From positions 29,658,217 to 29,722,216 of the forward strand of contig OX439005.1 of assembly GCA_949316495.1 (NCBI GenBank): DNA of 64,000 nt, given 5' to 3'. The notes beneath the pieces were generated by a model. The model saw nothing but the letters and a program-made list of their open reading frames with translations, was not told the DNA's origin and made no database searches. Both the position numbers and the translations under genes were made by a program. Source of the DNA: Amphiduros pacificus. Taxonomy: Eukaryota > Annelida > Polychaeta > Phyllodocida > Hesionidae. This document shows positions 14,301 through 39,613 of this stretch, in pieces (position 1 is the stretch's first letter; each line of letters begins with the position of its first letter).

Positions 14301-17300
14301 ATTCTTAGATTAGTCCTGAATGGCAGGGTTATTAGGAATGCAATATTTAACCATTCTTAGATTAGTCCTGAATGGCAGGGTTATTAGGAATGCAATATTT
14401 AACCATTCTTAGATTAGTCCTGAATGGCAGGGTTATAAGGAATGCAATATTTCACCATTCTTAGATTAGTCCTGAATGGCAGGGTTATAAGGAATGCAAT
14501 ATTTCACCATTCTTAGATTAGTCCTGAATGGCAGGGTTATTAGGAATGCAATATTTAACCATTCTAAGATTAGTCCTGAATGGCAGGGTTATAAGGAATG
14601 CAATATTTCATCATTCTAAGGTTAGTCCTGAATGGCAGGGTTATTAGGAATGCAATATTTCATCATTCTTAGATTAGTTCTGAATGGCAGGGTTATTAGG
14701 AATGCAATATTTCATCATTCTTAGATTAGTCCTGAATGGCAGGGTTATTAGGAATGTAATATTTAACCATTCTTAGATTAGTCCTGAATGGCAGGGTTAT
14801 TAGGAATGCAATATTTCATCATTCTAAGATTAGTCCTGAATGGCAGGGTTATTAGGAATGCAATATTTCGTCATTCATAGATTAGTCGTGAATGGCAGGG
14901 TTATTAGGAATGCAATATTTCATCATTCTAAGATTAGTCCTGAATGGCAGGGTTATTAGGAATGCAATATTTAACCATTCTTAGATTAGTCCTGAATGGC
15001 AGGGTTATTAGGAATGCAATATTTCACCATTCTTAGATTAGTCCTGAATGGCAGGGTTATAAGGAATGCAATATTTCATCATTCTAAGGTTAGTCCTGAA
15101 TGGCAGGGTTATAAGGAATGCAATATTTCATCATTCTAAGGTTAGTCCTGAATGGCAGGGTTATTAGGAATGCAATATTTCATCATTCTTAGATTAGTCC
15201 TGAATGGCAGGGTTATTAGGAATGCAATATTTCATCATTCTTAGATTAGTCCTGAATGGCAGGGTTATTAGGAATGTAATATTTAACCATTCTTAGATTA
15301 GTCCTGAATGGCAGGGTTATTAGGAATGCAATATTTCATCATTCTAAGATTAGTCCTGAATGGCAGGGTTATTAGGAATGCAATATTTCGTCATTCATAG
15401 ATTAGTCGTGAATGGCAGGGTTATTAGGAATGCAATATTTCATCATTCTAAGATTAGTCCTGAATGGCAGGGTTATTAGGAATGCAATATTTAACCATTC
15501 TTAGATTAGTCCTGAATGGCAGGGTTATAAGGAATGCAATATTTCACCATTCTTAGATTAGTCCTGAATGGCAGGGTTATAAGGAATGCAATATTTCACC
15601 ATTCTTAGATTAGTCCTGAATGGCAGGGTTATAAGGAATGCAATATTTCATCATTCTAAGGTTAGTCCTGAATGGCAGGGTTATAAGGAATGCAATATTT
15701 CATCATTCTAAGGTTAGTCCTGAATGGCAGGGTTATTAGGAATGCAATATTTCATCATTCTTAGATTAGTCCTGAATGGCAGGGTTATTAGGAATGCAAT
15801 ATTTCATCATTCTTAGATTAGTCCTGAATGGCAGGGTTATTAGGAATGTAATATTTAACCATTCTTAGATTAGTCCTGAATGGCAGGGTTATTAGGAATG
15901 CAATATTTCATCATTCTAAGATTAGTCCTGAATGGCAGGGTTATTAGGAATGCAATATTTCGTCATTCATAGATTAGTCGTGAATGGCAGGGTTATTAGG
16001 AATGCAATATTTCATCATTCTAAGATTAGTCCTGAATGGCAGGGTTATTAGGAATGCAATATTTAACCATTCTTAGATTAGTCCTGAATGGCAGGGTTAT
16101 AAGGAATGCAATATTTCACCATTCTTAGATTAGTCCTGAATGGCAGGGTTATAAGGAATGCAATATTTCACCATTCTTAGATTAGTCCTGAATGGCAGGG
16201 TTATAAGGAATGCAATATTTCATCATTCTAAGGTTAGTCCTGAATGGCAGGGTTATTAGGAATGCAATATTTCATCATTCTTAGATTAGTCCTGAATGGC
16301 AGGGTTATTAGGAATGCAATATTTCATCATTCTTAGATTAGTCCTGAATGGCAGGGTTATTAGGAATGTAATATTTAACCATTCTTAGATTAGTCCTGAA
16401 TGGCAGGGTTATTAGGAATGCAATATTTCATCATTCTAAGATTAGTCCTGAATGGCAGGGTTATTAGGAATGCAATATTTCGTCATTCATAGATTAGTCG
16501 TGAATGGCAGGGTTATTAGGAATGCAATATTTCATCATTCTAAGATTAGTCCTGAATGGCAGGGTTATTAGGAATGCAATATTTAACCATTCTTAGATTA
16601 GTCCTGAATGGCAGGGTTATAAGGAATGCAATATTTCACCATTCTTAGATTAGTCCTGAATGGCAGGGTTATAAGGAATGCAATATTTCACCATTCTTAG
16701 ATTAGTCCTGAATGGCAGGGTTATTAGGAATGCAATATTTCACCATTCTTAGATTAGTCCTGAATGGCAGGGTTATAAGGAATGCAATATTTCACCATTC
16801 TTAGATTAGTCCTGAATGGCAGGGTTATTAGGAATGCAATATTTAACCATTCTTAGATTAGTCCTGAATGGCAGGGTTATAAGGAATGCAATATTTCACC
16901 ATTCTTAGATTAGTCCTGAATGGCAGGGTTATAAGGAATGCAATATTTCACCATTCTTAGATTAGTCCTGAATGGCAGGGTTATTAGGAATGCAATATTT
17001 AACCATTCTTAGATTAGTCCTGAATGGCAGGGTTATTAGGAATGCAATATTTCATCATTCTTAGATTAGTCCTGAATGGCAGGGTTATTAGGAATGTAAT
17101 ATTTAACCATTCTTAGATTAGTCCTGAATGGCAGGGTTATTAGGAATGCAATATTTCATCATTCTAAGGTTAGTCCTGAATGGCAGGGTTATTAGGAATG
17201 TAATATTTAACCATTCTTAGATTAGTCCTGAATGGCAGGGTTATTAGGAATGTAATATTTAACCATTCTTAGATTAGTCCTGAATGGCAGGGTTATTAGG

Positions 17301-17632
17301 AATGCAATATTTCATCATTCTAAGGTTAGTCCTGAATGGCAGGGTTATTAGGAATGCAATATTTCATCATTCTTAGATTAGTCCTGAATGGCAGGGTTAT
17401 TAGGAATGCAATATTTCACCATTCTTAGATTAGTCCTGAATGGCAGGGTTATTAGGAATGCAATATTTAACCATTCTTAGATTAGTCCTGAATGGCAGGG
17501 TTATTAGGAATGTAATATTTAACCATTCTTAGATTAGTCCTGAATGGCAGGGTTATTAGGAGTGCAATATTTCACCATTCTTAGATTAGTCCTGAATGGC
17601 AGGGTTATTAGGAATGTAATATTTAACCAAAC
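11312..17632. repeat. 52-bp satellite array, about 121 units
   Basis: The unit includes CCTGAATGGCAGGGTTATTA, then GGAATGCAATATTT and CATTCTTAGATTAGT. The same phase point lies at 11351 and 17591, exactly 120 x 52 bp apart, so there is no net length change across the array. Variation is by a few recurring substitutions (TTATTA/TTATAA, TTCATC/TTCACC/TTAACC, TTCTTAG/TTCTAAG). A CGTCATTCATAG variant marks higher-order blocks. Each unit has a CCATTC...GAATGG inverted pair. Units at both edges decay (about 11180-11311 and 17633-17780). It lies 5' of exon A, probably in a SEL1L intron. Confidence 0.97.
14869..16492. repeat. Higher-order repeat inside the 52-bp satellite
   Basis: The marker CGTCATTCATAG occurs at 14869, 15389, 15961 and 16481, spaced 520, 572 and 520 bp (10, 11 and 10 units). 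The order of flanking unit variants is largely repeated each time. Older copies of the marker lie at 11437, 11853 and 12009. Confidence 0.88.
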
Positions 17633-18996
17633 TGAAATTAACCGTAAATGTCAGTATTGTGAGTAACGCAGTATTTAACCATTTTAAGATTAATTCTGAA
17701 CATGAGGATTGCTAGCAGTGGCATATTTAACCATTCTGATATTAAATCTGGTTGTCAAAATGAGGAGCAGTGTCAGAATGAACTCATTTCGAGAATGATT
17801 GCGATTCAGAAGGAACCTACTCTGCATGGCAAGGTAGAGTCATTCACTACCTCTGCCGCAATACATTGTTCCTTGTGTAGATTTGTTCTGCACATATTAG
17901 CCTGCAATTGCCATAGAGTTGGCCAATTGGTTGACTCATGTACTGCTCATGCACAACACAACTGTACACATGCTCATGCCCATTCCTTATGTTCAAAAAT
18001 AATTTAGAATGGATCATTCATACTTTGGGAAGGGATATATTTGAAACATCTGGTTGAACCATTGATATCAATAAGTTCAGGGTTTATACATCACTTCAGG
18101 GTTTATACATCACAGTGTTATTTCAGTCATTTCATGGTGAGGCCTGACACATTAGCTTTGCCCAAGAAGATAAAGTCAAGATTAATGGTCCATCCCTTTT
18201 TGTAGGACTATTTTGGTAAACATTCTAAAATCTAACTCGTTTTACTCACTTTCTTAAAATAACAATGACATCAATTACCCATGTTATCCCATGTGATGAA
18301 ATATATGACTCTTTTTCAATTGGCTGCTTGTACTGGGTGTGGCCTCAGAGCACTCATTCAAAGATTTGAATATGTTGTTTACTTGCAGAGCCAGGTATAA
18401 ATCCTGGATCTGCTATGGAGAGTACAAGGCACCTGGCTTAGCAACTGTGTAATTGATTTCACAGAAACTTTAAAATCAGTACTCTGCACTGCACAGGTAG
18501 TATTCAATTACTTCCTCTGCAGTCATTGCCCAGTTTTTGATCTCATTCAAAGTTTGGAAATCCCTGAGTCATAAATACTTGCCTTGCTCACAAAAACATC
18601 ATCAAATATGAATTGAGCAACATTAGGTCATAAACTGTAACCAGGTATACAACTGCCAGACTGAGTACGAAACAAATCTATTTATATTCTTTCACCAATG
18701 AGTTGACAGCCAGATTCTTCTGAACACTGATGACTTGCGCTCGATTCTGTGTGCACATTTATAGCTTTGGTGGCAGGGACTGATATGATAGAGAAACCCT
18801 ACTATGGAGGGTATAAAATCAGTGAATAGTTTCCAACCTGACACATTTATTAAATAATATCATAAAACGAATGCACCAAACCAAATAATAGATTGTACAT
18901 ATGTAACTCCAAGGTATATGATCTCTCCCCTAAAATCACAGATCTTTTCCAAGAATTGCACAAAATTGATTCTTTCTTATAAGAATTGAGCTATTT
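17633..18996. other. Satellite shoulder, then unique DNA
   Basis: 17633-17780 holds three decayed 52-bp units. The rest is AT-rich with no gene seen; the 101-codon frame at 17702-18007 starts inside the decayed repeat and matches nothing I know. A 19-bp direct duplication (CTTCAGGGTTTATACATCA type) lies near 18075-18111. Confidence 0.5.
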
Positions 18997-19120
18997 CTGG
19001 TCAAAATAGCTCAATTGGTAGAGGATTCGTCTTGAGACCCAAGGATTCCTGTTTCAAATCCTGGCCAGTTACTGTCAACCACTATGAGCAGACATTGTCT
19101 AGAATCAGCGGTATATAAAT
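18997..19120 (+). mobile_element. tRNA-derived SINE with LINE-type 3' tail
   Basis: The head (18997-19068, tRNA-sized) has an A-box-like TAGCTCAATTGGTAGAG and a B-box-like TGTTTCAAATCC. CTGGTCA can pair with terminal TGGCCAG, but D, anticodon and T arms do not fold cleanly, so this is not a working tRNA gene. A short body leads to a tail at 19079-19120 ending TCAGCGGTATATAAAT, closely similar to the 3' end of the LINE at 39.6-43.3 kb. Confidence 0.7.
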
Positions 19121-21548
19121 GTTAGCTTTAAGATGTTTACAATCACTTCAAGTCTCACGATCATTTTAAAGTACACACTGTTTTTAGCAAATACATGTAA
19201 ATCTCAAATTGAATGCTTAAATTTGTCGTAGTCACTGTATTCATGGTATATATAAATAGACAGTTGAGATGTAAATGTGAGGCTTCTTTCTTTGAATTAA
19301 TCTATATAATACCTCCTGTGTGATACATTACACTAATTTGGCACTGTCAAGTGTTTCTACATTCAACAGTTTATGTCTGCCTGATGATGTAGAGCTGAGG
19401 ATTACAGAATTACCAATAATACTTTTAAAGATTCACACCTACTCAGGAATACAGAATGTGATTCGTGGAACAACACTTTGGAAATATTAATATGGATGTC
19501 GCTTTTTAATACACAAAGACATGATGCATTAAAAAGGTAGAAAGAAAGTGCGAACATATACATGTAGGATTATAGAAAAGGGCCAGCTGTAATGAGAGAT
19601 GTTCTAGACAAAATGTATGCAAATTGATACCTCGAACAAAAGAAATAACATCTGTGTCTATGCTTATGAACACAATGGGGACACATCACACAGGAAGCTC
19701 AATTTCACAGTATGTTTTCAGGCAATTACAAAAAAGATGGGTATATGTTTGATAAATGTACACTGTTTGTTTTGATAAATATATATTGGATATATCTTGT
19801 AAGTGCAGTATCAAATACATTCAATAAGCTAAGTATAATAATGTGCAGAAGGATTGACATCTTACACCACCCAGCACCAGTACATATCAGCAGGGAGACA
19901 ATGCTCGCTTGCAGACATTTGATCTGTTACCTAAAAATCCACGATTTCTTTCATAACCTTCTAAAAGCCATCATATGATGTTCATATTAACTTATGTGCA
20001 TCCATAAAAAAAATGTTGTGAATTAATGCAAAACATGGTAAGCAAAGCTTTACTTGTGATCTTAAATGCTTAATTAACTGCTGATAATAGCCATACTTAG
20101 TTTGTGGGTCAGATGGTGGGTAACCAAGAAATGCAAATACTAAATGCAACCTGCAAATATAACACTTTCATGTGTGTTATTAGATGGTAAGAATCAACAT
20201 GCCCCTATGTTACCTGCTTAACTGCCACCAACTTAATAGCCATATTGGTCTCCCACCCTAACAGACCTTAAGTAAGGACGTCTTTAAGAAATTGATTGAT
20301 GCACGGAACTGACTAATGTGCATGCATAGAAATACTGTTACTGTCAATATATATTACACATTTCTTGTTATTGTTGGCATACAAGATATTTAGTTTGATC
20401 ATCACTTGCAAAAAAAATGCCACATGTAATTTGTCAGATGTTGTTCATGACTTTTTGTGTCAATGCAATTAAGAGGCATGCATTGTCAGGAAATTAGCCA
20501 GTCAAATTTGAAATTTAATCTTCATTTTTTACACTTGGAGATGTCACAAGGTTGCCACAGGTCATGGAAAAGTCAAATTTTGTTTAATGTTTATTTAAAT
20601 TAAGAGAAAAGTCATTGAACTTTAAATTGTTGTCATGGAAAAAGCAAACATTTTGCATGGAGAAAATTGGCTTTTGTCAGAGAAAATGGCTAGTTTTGAC
20701 TAGATTATGAAAGAATTGAGGACATGACATATTTTAGCTTTTATGATAATCATGAATACCAAATACAGTTTCAAGTTAAAACAATCAATATTTAAGAGGG
20801 TGGTAATTGTATCAGACTCGGATCCTTTTAAGCTTTGTCCGTGGTTCATTTTTTCTTCACATCAATCCCAGCCAATTAATGCTGAACTAAGATAACAATA
20901 GTGAATTCATTTGTGTCCCATTCTCACTCTCTTGCCAGGTCCCAATGGCTGCTTAGAATGATAAGAACTACCTTTTTGTGAGGATGAGTTTATTAGGAGA
21001 TAGATGGTGATGTGGTGGACAGAGTGCCTTAGCATTATGATGGACCTATGATACTTCTAATTATTTAGTTTTTTTACATTTTTAAAATGCACCAAAGTCT
21101 TCCCCTCTCACCCATATGCAACAAAGTTCACCAAGATTTTGTAACAAGTATGTTTGCTAATTTTTTTCTTCACTCCAAACACACTACTGGATGAGGATGT
21201 TGTTGTAAAGCAGTGCTGTAAACCATGATATAATCAAAGTTGCCTTTTGTTTCAACACCAAGGGTGTATTATTAGCTTTCCATATATTCTACAAGTTTCT
21301 TGTAATCACCAGACTTGTCTGTGCCTCATTAATATGACTAATACTTAGATGTCATCAATAATTCAATAGCATTCATTTTATTAATTGCCTTGCTCATTCT
21401 TATCCCCACAAGAGATTTTTAATTTCCTTGCATAATATGATACCGTATAAAATATTGTTTGAAAATCAAGTTGCCAGAATTAGTTGTGTTAGACTTGATT
21501 CAGTGCAGCTAGATGTACGTTATAACCATAACAGCTATGCAGCAGTAT
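19121..21548. other. No gene recognised
   Basis: AT-rich sequence 5' of exon A. I searched by eye for the missing preceding SEL1L exon and found none. No repeat stands out. Confidence 0.45.
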
Positions 21549-21604
21549 GCCAGGCTAGGGGTAGCTCTTTGCCAGGCTAGGGGTAGCTCTTTACCAGGCT
21601 AGGA
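21549..21604. repeat. 22-bp tandem repeat, 2.5 copies
   Basis: Two exact copies of GCCAGGCTAGGGGTAGCTCT plus TT, then a partial third. Confidence 0.85.
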
Positions 21605-22140
21605 ATACACACACTACATACATGTATATGTGTTTGTAAAATTCCTTACTGTAAATACATGAACAAAATACCAAGTTGTCAATGATCAATGACCTAAACT
21701 CAAGAGCAAATTTTGATATATTTTAATCTTGTTTAATGAATACCAGTAAATATATGATTTCAAAGTGCTTATTACCTTTCTCTTCTAATCGTCAAGCTGA
21801 GTGAAAGAATTGACATACCATTAGGCTGTCATGAAATACCATGAATGTCAAGCTCTTATGAACCTTATCCATAATTTGGACTAATTTTTGCTATTTCATA
21901 CATCAGAACAGATTTTGCCCCAACGTTCAGGGGCTGCCAACTCCTAAACCAAGGGTCATAATCTGCTGTTGGGGACATCAGTGGTTTATCACATACCTTT
22001 TAGTTTTGAGCAGTCATTAATGTTATAAATGTTTGTAAAAAGTGTTATCATCTAAGTTTTAAGACCAGGCACCAGTCTATATTTAATGAGCAAATATCAG
22101 GGCAGCAACATATGGATGTGATAAAAAGTTGATATTTTGA

Positions 22141-35597
<13,457 letters not shown>

Positions 35598-35604
35598 TCA
35601 AGCA

Positions 35605-35650
35605 TCTTCATCATCATTATCATCATACTCTCATCATCATCATCTGTCAT
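35605..35650. repeat. (ATC)n-rich microsatellite in the SEL1L 3'UTR
   Basis: An imperfect ATC/CAT trinucleotide run starts just after the stop codon. In the +2 frame beyond it the sequence reads Pro-rich, but not in the SEL1L frame. Confidence 0.7.
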
Positions 35651-36043
35651 CGACCCCCTCCAATGTCACCTGTGGATACCGCACCCTCCGTGAACACACT
35701 CCAGACAAGGATGCACCCTCCATAGACACACTCCAGACAGCAGGAGAACATCATCCTGAGGGATGCCACACATCTTTATTTTCCATAGTTGTATTGAAAT
35801 TAAATGTCTTATTATGAGCAGTCATTTGAGTGTGACTTATTTGAACACTGTAAAACATTGCTGCACTTGCCCACACATTTATCTGTCAAGCAGCATAATT
35901 CCCCAGTGTATTGTTCTTTTTGACAAGTTTAGCCAAGCACCAAATTAATATTATTAAATCTAATACTTTCAATGCATTTCACAATTAATTTAGATCTAAA
36001 TTTATCATTATTTTGCTTGATTAATCTGTTTTAATTGGGACAA

Positions 36044-36049
36044 AATAAA
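36044..36049 (+). terminator. Candidate SEL1L polyadenylation signal
   Basis: The first good AATAAA after the SEL1L stop on this strand, about 450 nt downstream, would give an ordinary 3'UTR. Further AATAAA hexamers occur in the next 800 nt (for example near 36667), so the true site is uncertain. Confidence 0.35.
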
Positions 36050-38331
36050 GAATAACCATTTGATAACTGAGTGATTAATATGGCAAAATATACAAAATGT
36101 GAATAATTGATTACACGCTTGTTATTAATATAACATATTAATTTTATTATGATTTCAACACAATGATAAATCTTCTCTTTAGGTCAATAGAGATTAATAT
36201 ATTGTCTGGCAAACATGGGAGTGTGGCAAATCTCCTGGGTTCTTTGTGCATTAATGTATTAGTAAGCGAGACACATTTATGAATGTATAGAAGATAACCC
36301 AGGAGTAAATGGGTTGGTATGTCACACACTTTGACAAGTGTAACATGGAGGTATAGCATTTCATGTGTATATGGACAAGTATGGTATGATTGTATAGGGA
36401 ATTGAACTTGGAAAGACTGAATTTGTATTTTATGTGTGCATGGACAAGATGGGAGTGGATGTGTTCATATGTCATGAATGGTGAATGTCAAGTTTATGTT
36501 GTGTGAAGTGCCTGTGTTGTATGAGAGGTTGTTTCTACAATTTAAAAAAAAATACAAATGTTGATTATATGTACCTAATCAGCGAAGAATTACTCAGCCA
36601 ATTAATAATTTGAATTGAGACATCAGAAAATGTACATGTTCCCAATGATTTAAGATTTAAGATGAAAATAAATAAGATTATGGCCAATTATGATATTATC
36701 TTTGGAATAAAGGGATAGCGCTATCTCCTGGTCTGACTAATAGTGTCAGATTCATGTGTAATATGAGTATATCTTAAACCGGTAACTGAAACAAAAGCCA
36801 AAAAAAACAATAAAATCACATGATCACATTTCAACTGCAGAAATGTGAGGGATTTTTATGGAGTGTATCTAATTACAGTATACATTTACATTGATCTTGT
36901 CAGTTTTAGGGCACATAATTCTTATGATAGACTGAGCTCAACATTTATATAGTCAGTCCTTTTCAAATATGACCAATTAAGGTCACACATGGATTTCACA
37001 TGACTTAATCCAGTCAAGCACAGCTTTGGTGTGGCATTTATTCGGCACTTTGACCTTGTGCATGGCCCAATAGATGTTTGGCCTAGACTGTGTAAAAAGA
37101 GCATTGATCTCAGAGAAGCATAGAAACGGTCCACATTTGCCATAGACATGATTTCTGAAACATTTCATAATTTAATTTGATGGTCAATAGATGCAAATCT
37201 GGGTCATTTGTGACCATATATGTGAAAAATTTAAATATATTAATTACAATGAAGAGACATTTTATTTCTGAGGTGTATGGCAGACCTGCACAAAGTCATT
37301 ATTATGCAACAAGCAGAAGGTGGAAAACCTGAGCGTTGTAATGACAAGAATGTGAAGCCACTTGATGAGGGCTCTGGAGAGAATGAGCTGGGACTCCATC
37401 TTCTCCATATTTAATACAGACTCTTTGTGATACTTACAACAAAGTTGTTAAGAAGACTAATTTTAATGCAAAAAATAAAGAGATGAGACTTTTTATATCA
37501 CATGTATTCCTCTTCTTCTATCTCTCAAATATGTCGGAGTGTTTGTTCCTGCCAAGATGGGGATGCATAGTTCTTACTCATCTTTTCAGTCACCTGAGAC
37601 ATGAGTGCTGACAGGGAGACCCTTGATAATTATATATCTGAATACTTGCAACTGTTAATTGAAGAGTAATTTGTGTGATGTTTTAAGAGTGTAAGTAAGC
37701 AGGAAAATTGACCTGGCAATTCATAGTATGTATGATTACCACAAAATAAACAAGTTTATAAAAATCACACCTGAAATTTGCTCCTTTTTCTGTATTGCTT
37801 ATACTGTACATTTGTATTTTATGTCAGTGCCTCGGAAACTTTGAGGCCTGTAGAATTCCCTTTTTTGTACCTTTGCCATGTAATGTGATGACGTTCAATT
37901 TTCCAATTGATTTTGTGTGTAGATGAATGTCATAGAATGGAATTCTGAGCTCAAAATCCTCTCAACTCAGTGATGTTTTATCAAGTTCAAGATGAAAGGT
38001 GAGATAGGAAGAATTACTGGCTGTGAAAATGATGGATCAATTGTGAGAGTGGACAAGATTGGCATGGAGGCAAAGGAGGACTGGATAGCAATCTGCCTTA
38101 ATGGATATAGATTGGCAACCACCCAGGTGCTCGTGAAACTCCATCATCCATGCCACAATTGCAAATATTACAAGTGCAAACACTGGAATAACATTACATC
38201 ATGAAATAGGAAATCAAACATCTGCCAAATGTTCTGGAATGTACTTGGGAATTAACAATATTATGGCCTTTATGAAATAGGAAACCTCCCAACATTTACC
38301 AATTAATGACCAATGCTTTGGTATCTTCCAC

Positions 38332-39412
38332 ATTTTGGTGGTTAGAGATATCATTTTCCACATTATGATGGTTGGAGATATTCTCCTCCACATTATAGTG
38401 GTAAGAGGTATCACTTTCCACATTATGATGGTTGGGGATATCCTCCACATTATAGTGGTCAGAGATATCCTCTTCCATATCATTTGGTTAGAGATATCAT
38501 TTTCCACATTATAGTGGTTAGAGATATCATTTTCCACATTATGATGGTTGGAGATATCCTCTTCCACATTATGATGGTTGGATACATCCTCTTCATATTA
38601 TGATGGTTGGAGATATCCTCTTCCATATTATGATGGTTGGAGATATCCTCTTGCACATGATGATGGTTGGAGATATCTTCTTCCACATGATGATGGTTGG
38701 AGATATCTTCTTCCACATTATGATGGTTAGAGATATCCTCTTCCACTTGATGATGGTTGGAGATATCCTCTTCCACATTATGATGGTTGGAGTATCCTCT
38801 TCCACTTGATGATGGTTGGAGATATCCTCTTCCACATTATGATGGTTGGAGATATCATCTTCAATATTATGATGGTTGGATACATCCTCTTCCATATTAT
38901 GATGGTTGGATACATCCTCTTCCATATTATGATGGTTAGAGATATCCTCTTCCACATGATGATGGTTGGAGATATCCTCTTCCACATCATTTGGTTAGAG
39001 ATATCCTCTTCCACATGATGGTTGGAGATATCCTCTTCCATATTATGATGGTTGGATACATCCTCTTCCATATTATGATGGTTGGAGATATCCTCCTCCA
39101 CATTATAGTGGTTAGAGATATCCTCTTCCACTTGATGATGGTTGGAGATATCCTCTTCCACTTGATGATGGTTGGAGATATCCTCTTCCATATTATGATG
39201 GTTGGATACATCCTCTTCCATATTATGATGGTTAGAGATATCCTCTTCCATATTATGATGGTTGGAGATATCCTCTTCCACATCATTTGGTGAGAGATAT
39301 CCTCTTCCACATGATGATGGTTGGAGATATCCTCTTCCACATCATTTGGTTAGAGATCTCTTCTTCCACATTATGATGGTTGATCCTTTTCCACATCATT
39401 TAGGGCCACGGG
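38332..39412. repeat. 30-bp minisatellite
   Basis: About 35 units of 30 bp, core GGAGATATCCTCTTCCACAT and TATGATGGTT. Some units are shortened, such as the CATCATTTGGTTAG variants. Open frames of 70-167 codons on both strands result from the 10-codon period. A lone unit (GGAGATATCCTTTTCTACAT) occurs at 43929, beyond the 4.3-kb insertion. Confidence 0.95.
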
Positions 39413-39613
39413 CTTTGGTGCAGTTGGTTTTGCCTCAGTCACATTTGCACCGGGCGCCAGCAGGGAAGTTAGAATCGGCCGACATCTCAATCTGCCGGGC
39501 GCCGGGGAGTTTATCAGCAACAATCTGAGAGATGCCGTAGCTGTGGTCACATTATTAAAGGGCACCGCACGGTACGTGCAAGACTGAATAGCGCAGACGT
39601 CTGTACGATGTCT

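Larger units (their letters stand above)
35598..38331. other. SEL1L 3'UTR and downstream DNA
   Basis: The first 450 nt are probably 3'UTR: the ATC run, then a partial ~32-bp duplication (ACACACTCCAGACA repeated at 35692-35738). Beyond about 36.1 kb I see no exon or RNA gene. The 70-codon frame at 37992-38204 ends in a Cys/His-rich stretch but is not recognisable. Confidence 0.5.

Noticed and set aside
11312-17632. CRISPR-like array
   Set aside because: Units are contiguous with no unique spacers, and the DNA is animal.
18997-19068. Functional tRNA gene
   Set aside because: A and B boxes are present but the cloverleaf does not fold and a LINE-type tail follows; called a SINE.
37992-38204. 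70-codon frame ending in a Cys/His-rich stretch (HPCHNCKYYKCKHWN)
   Set aside because: No recognisable family, no neighbour exon in phase; too short to support alone.
38480-39340. Several 70-167 codon frames on both strands
   Set aside because: Period of 30 bp makes several frames open at once; peptide content is only repeat translation.
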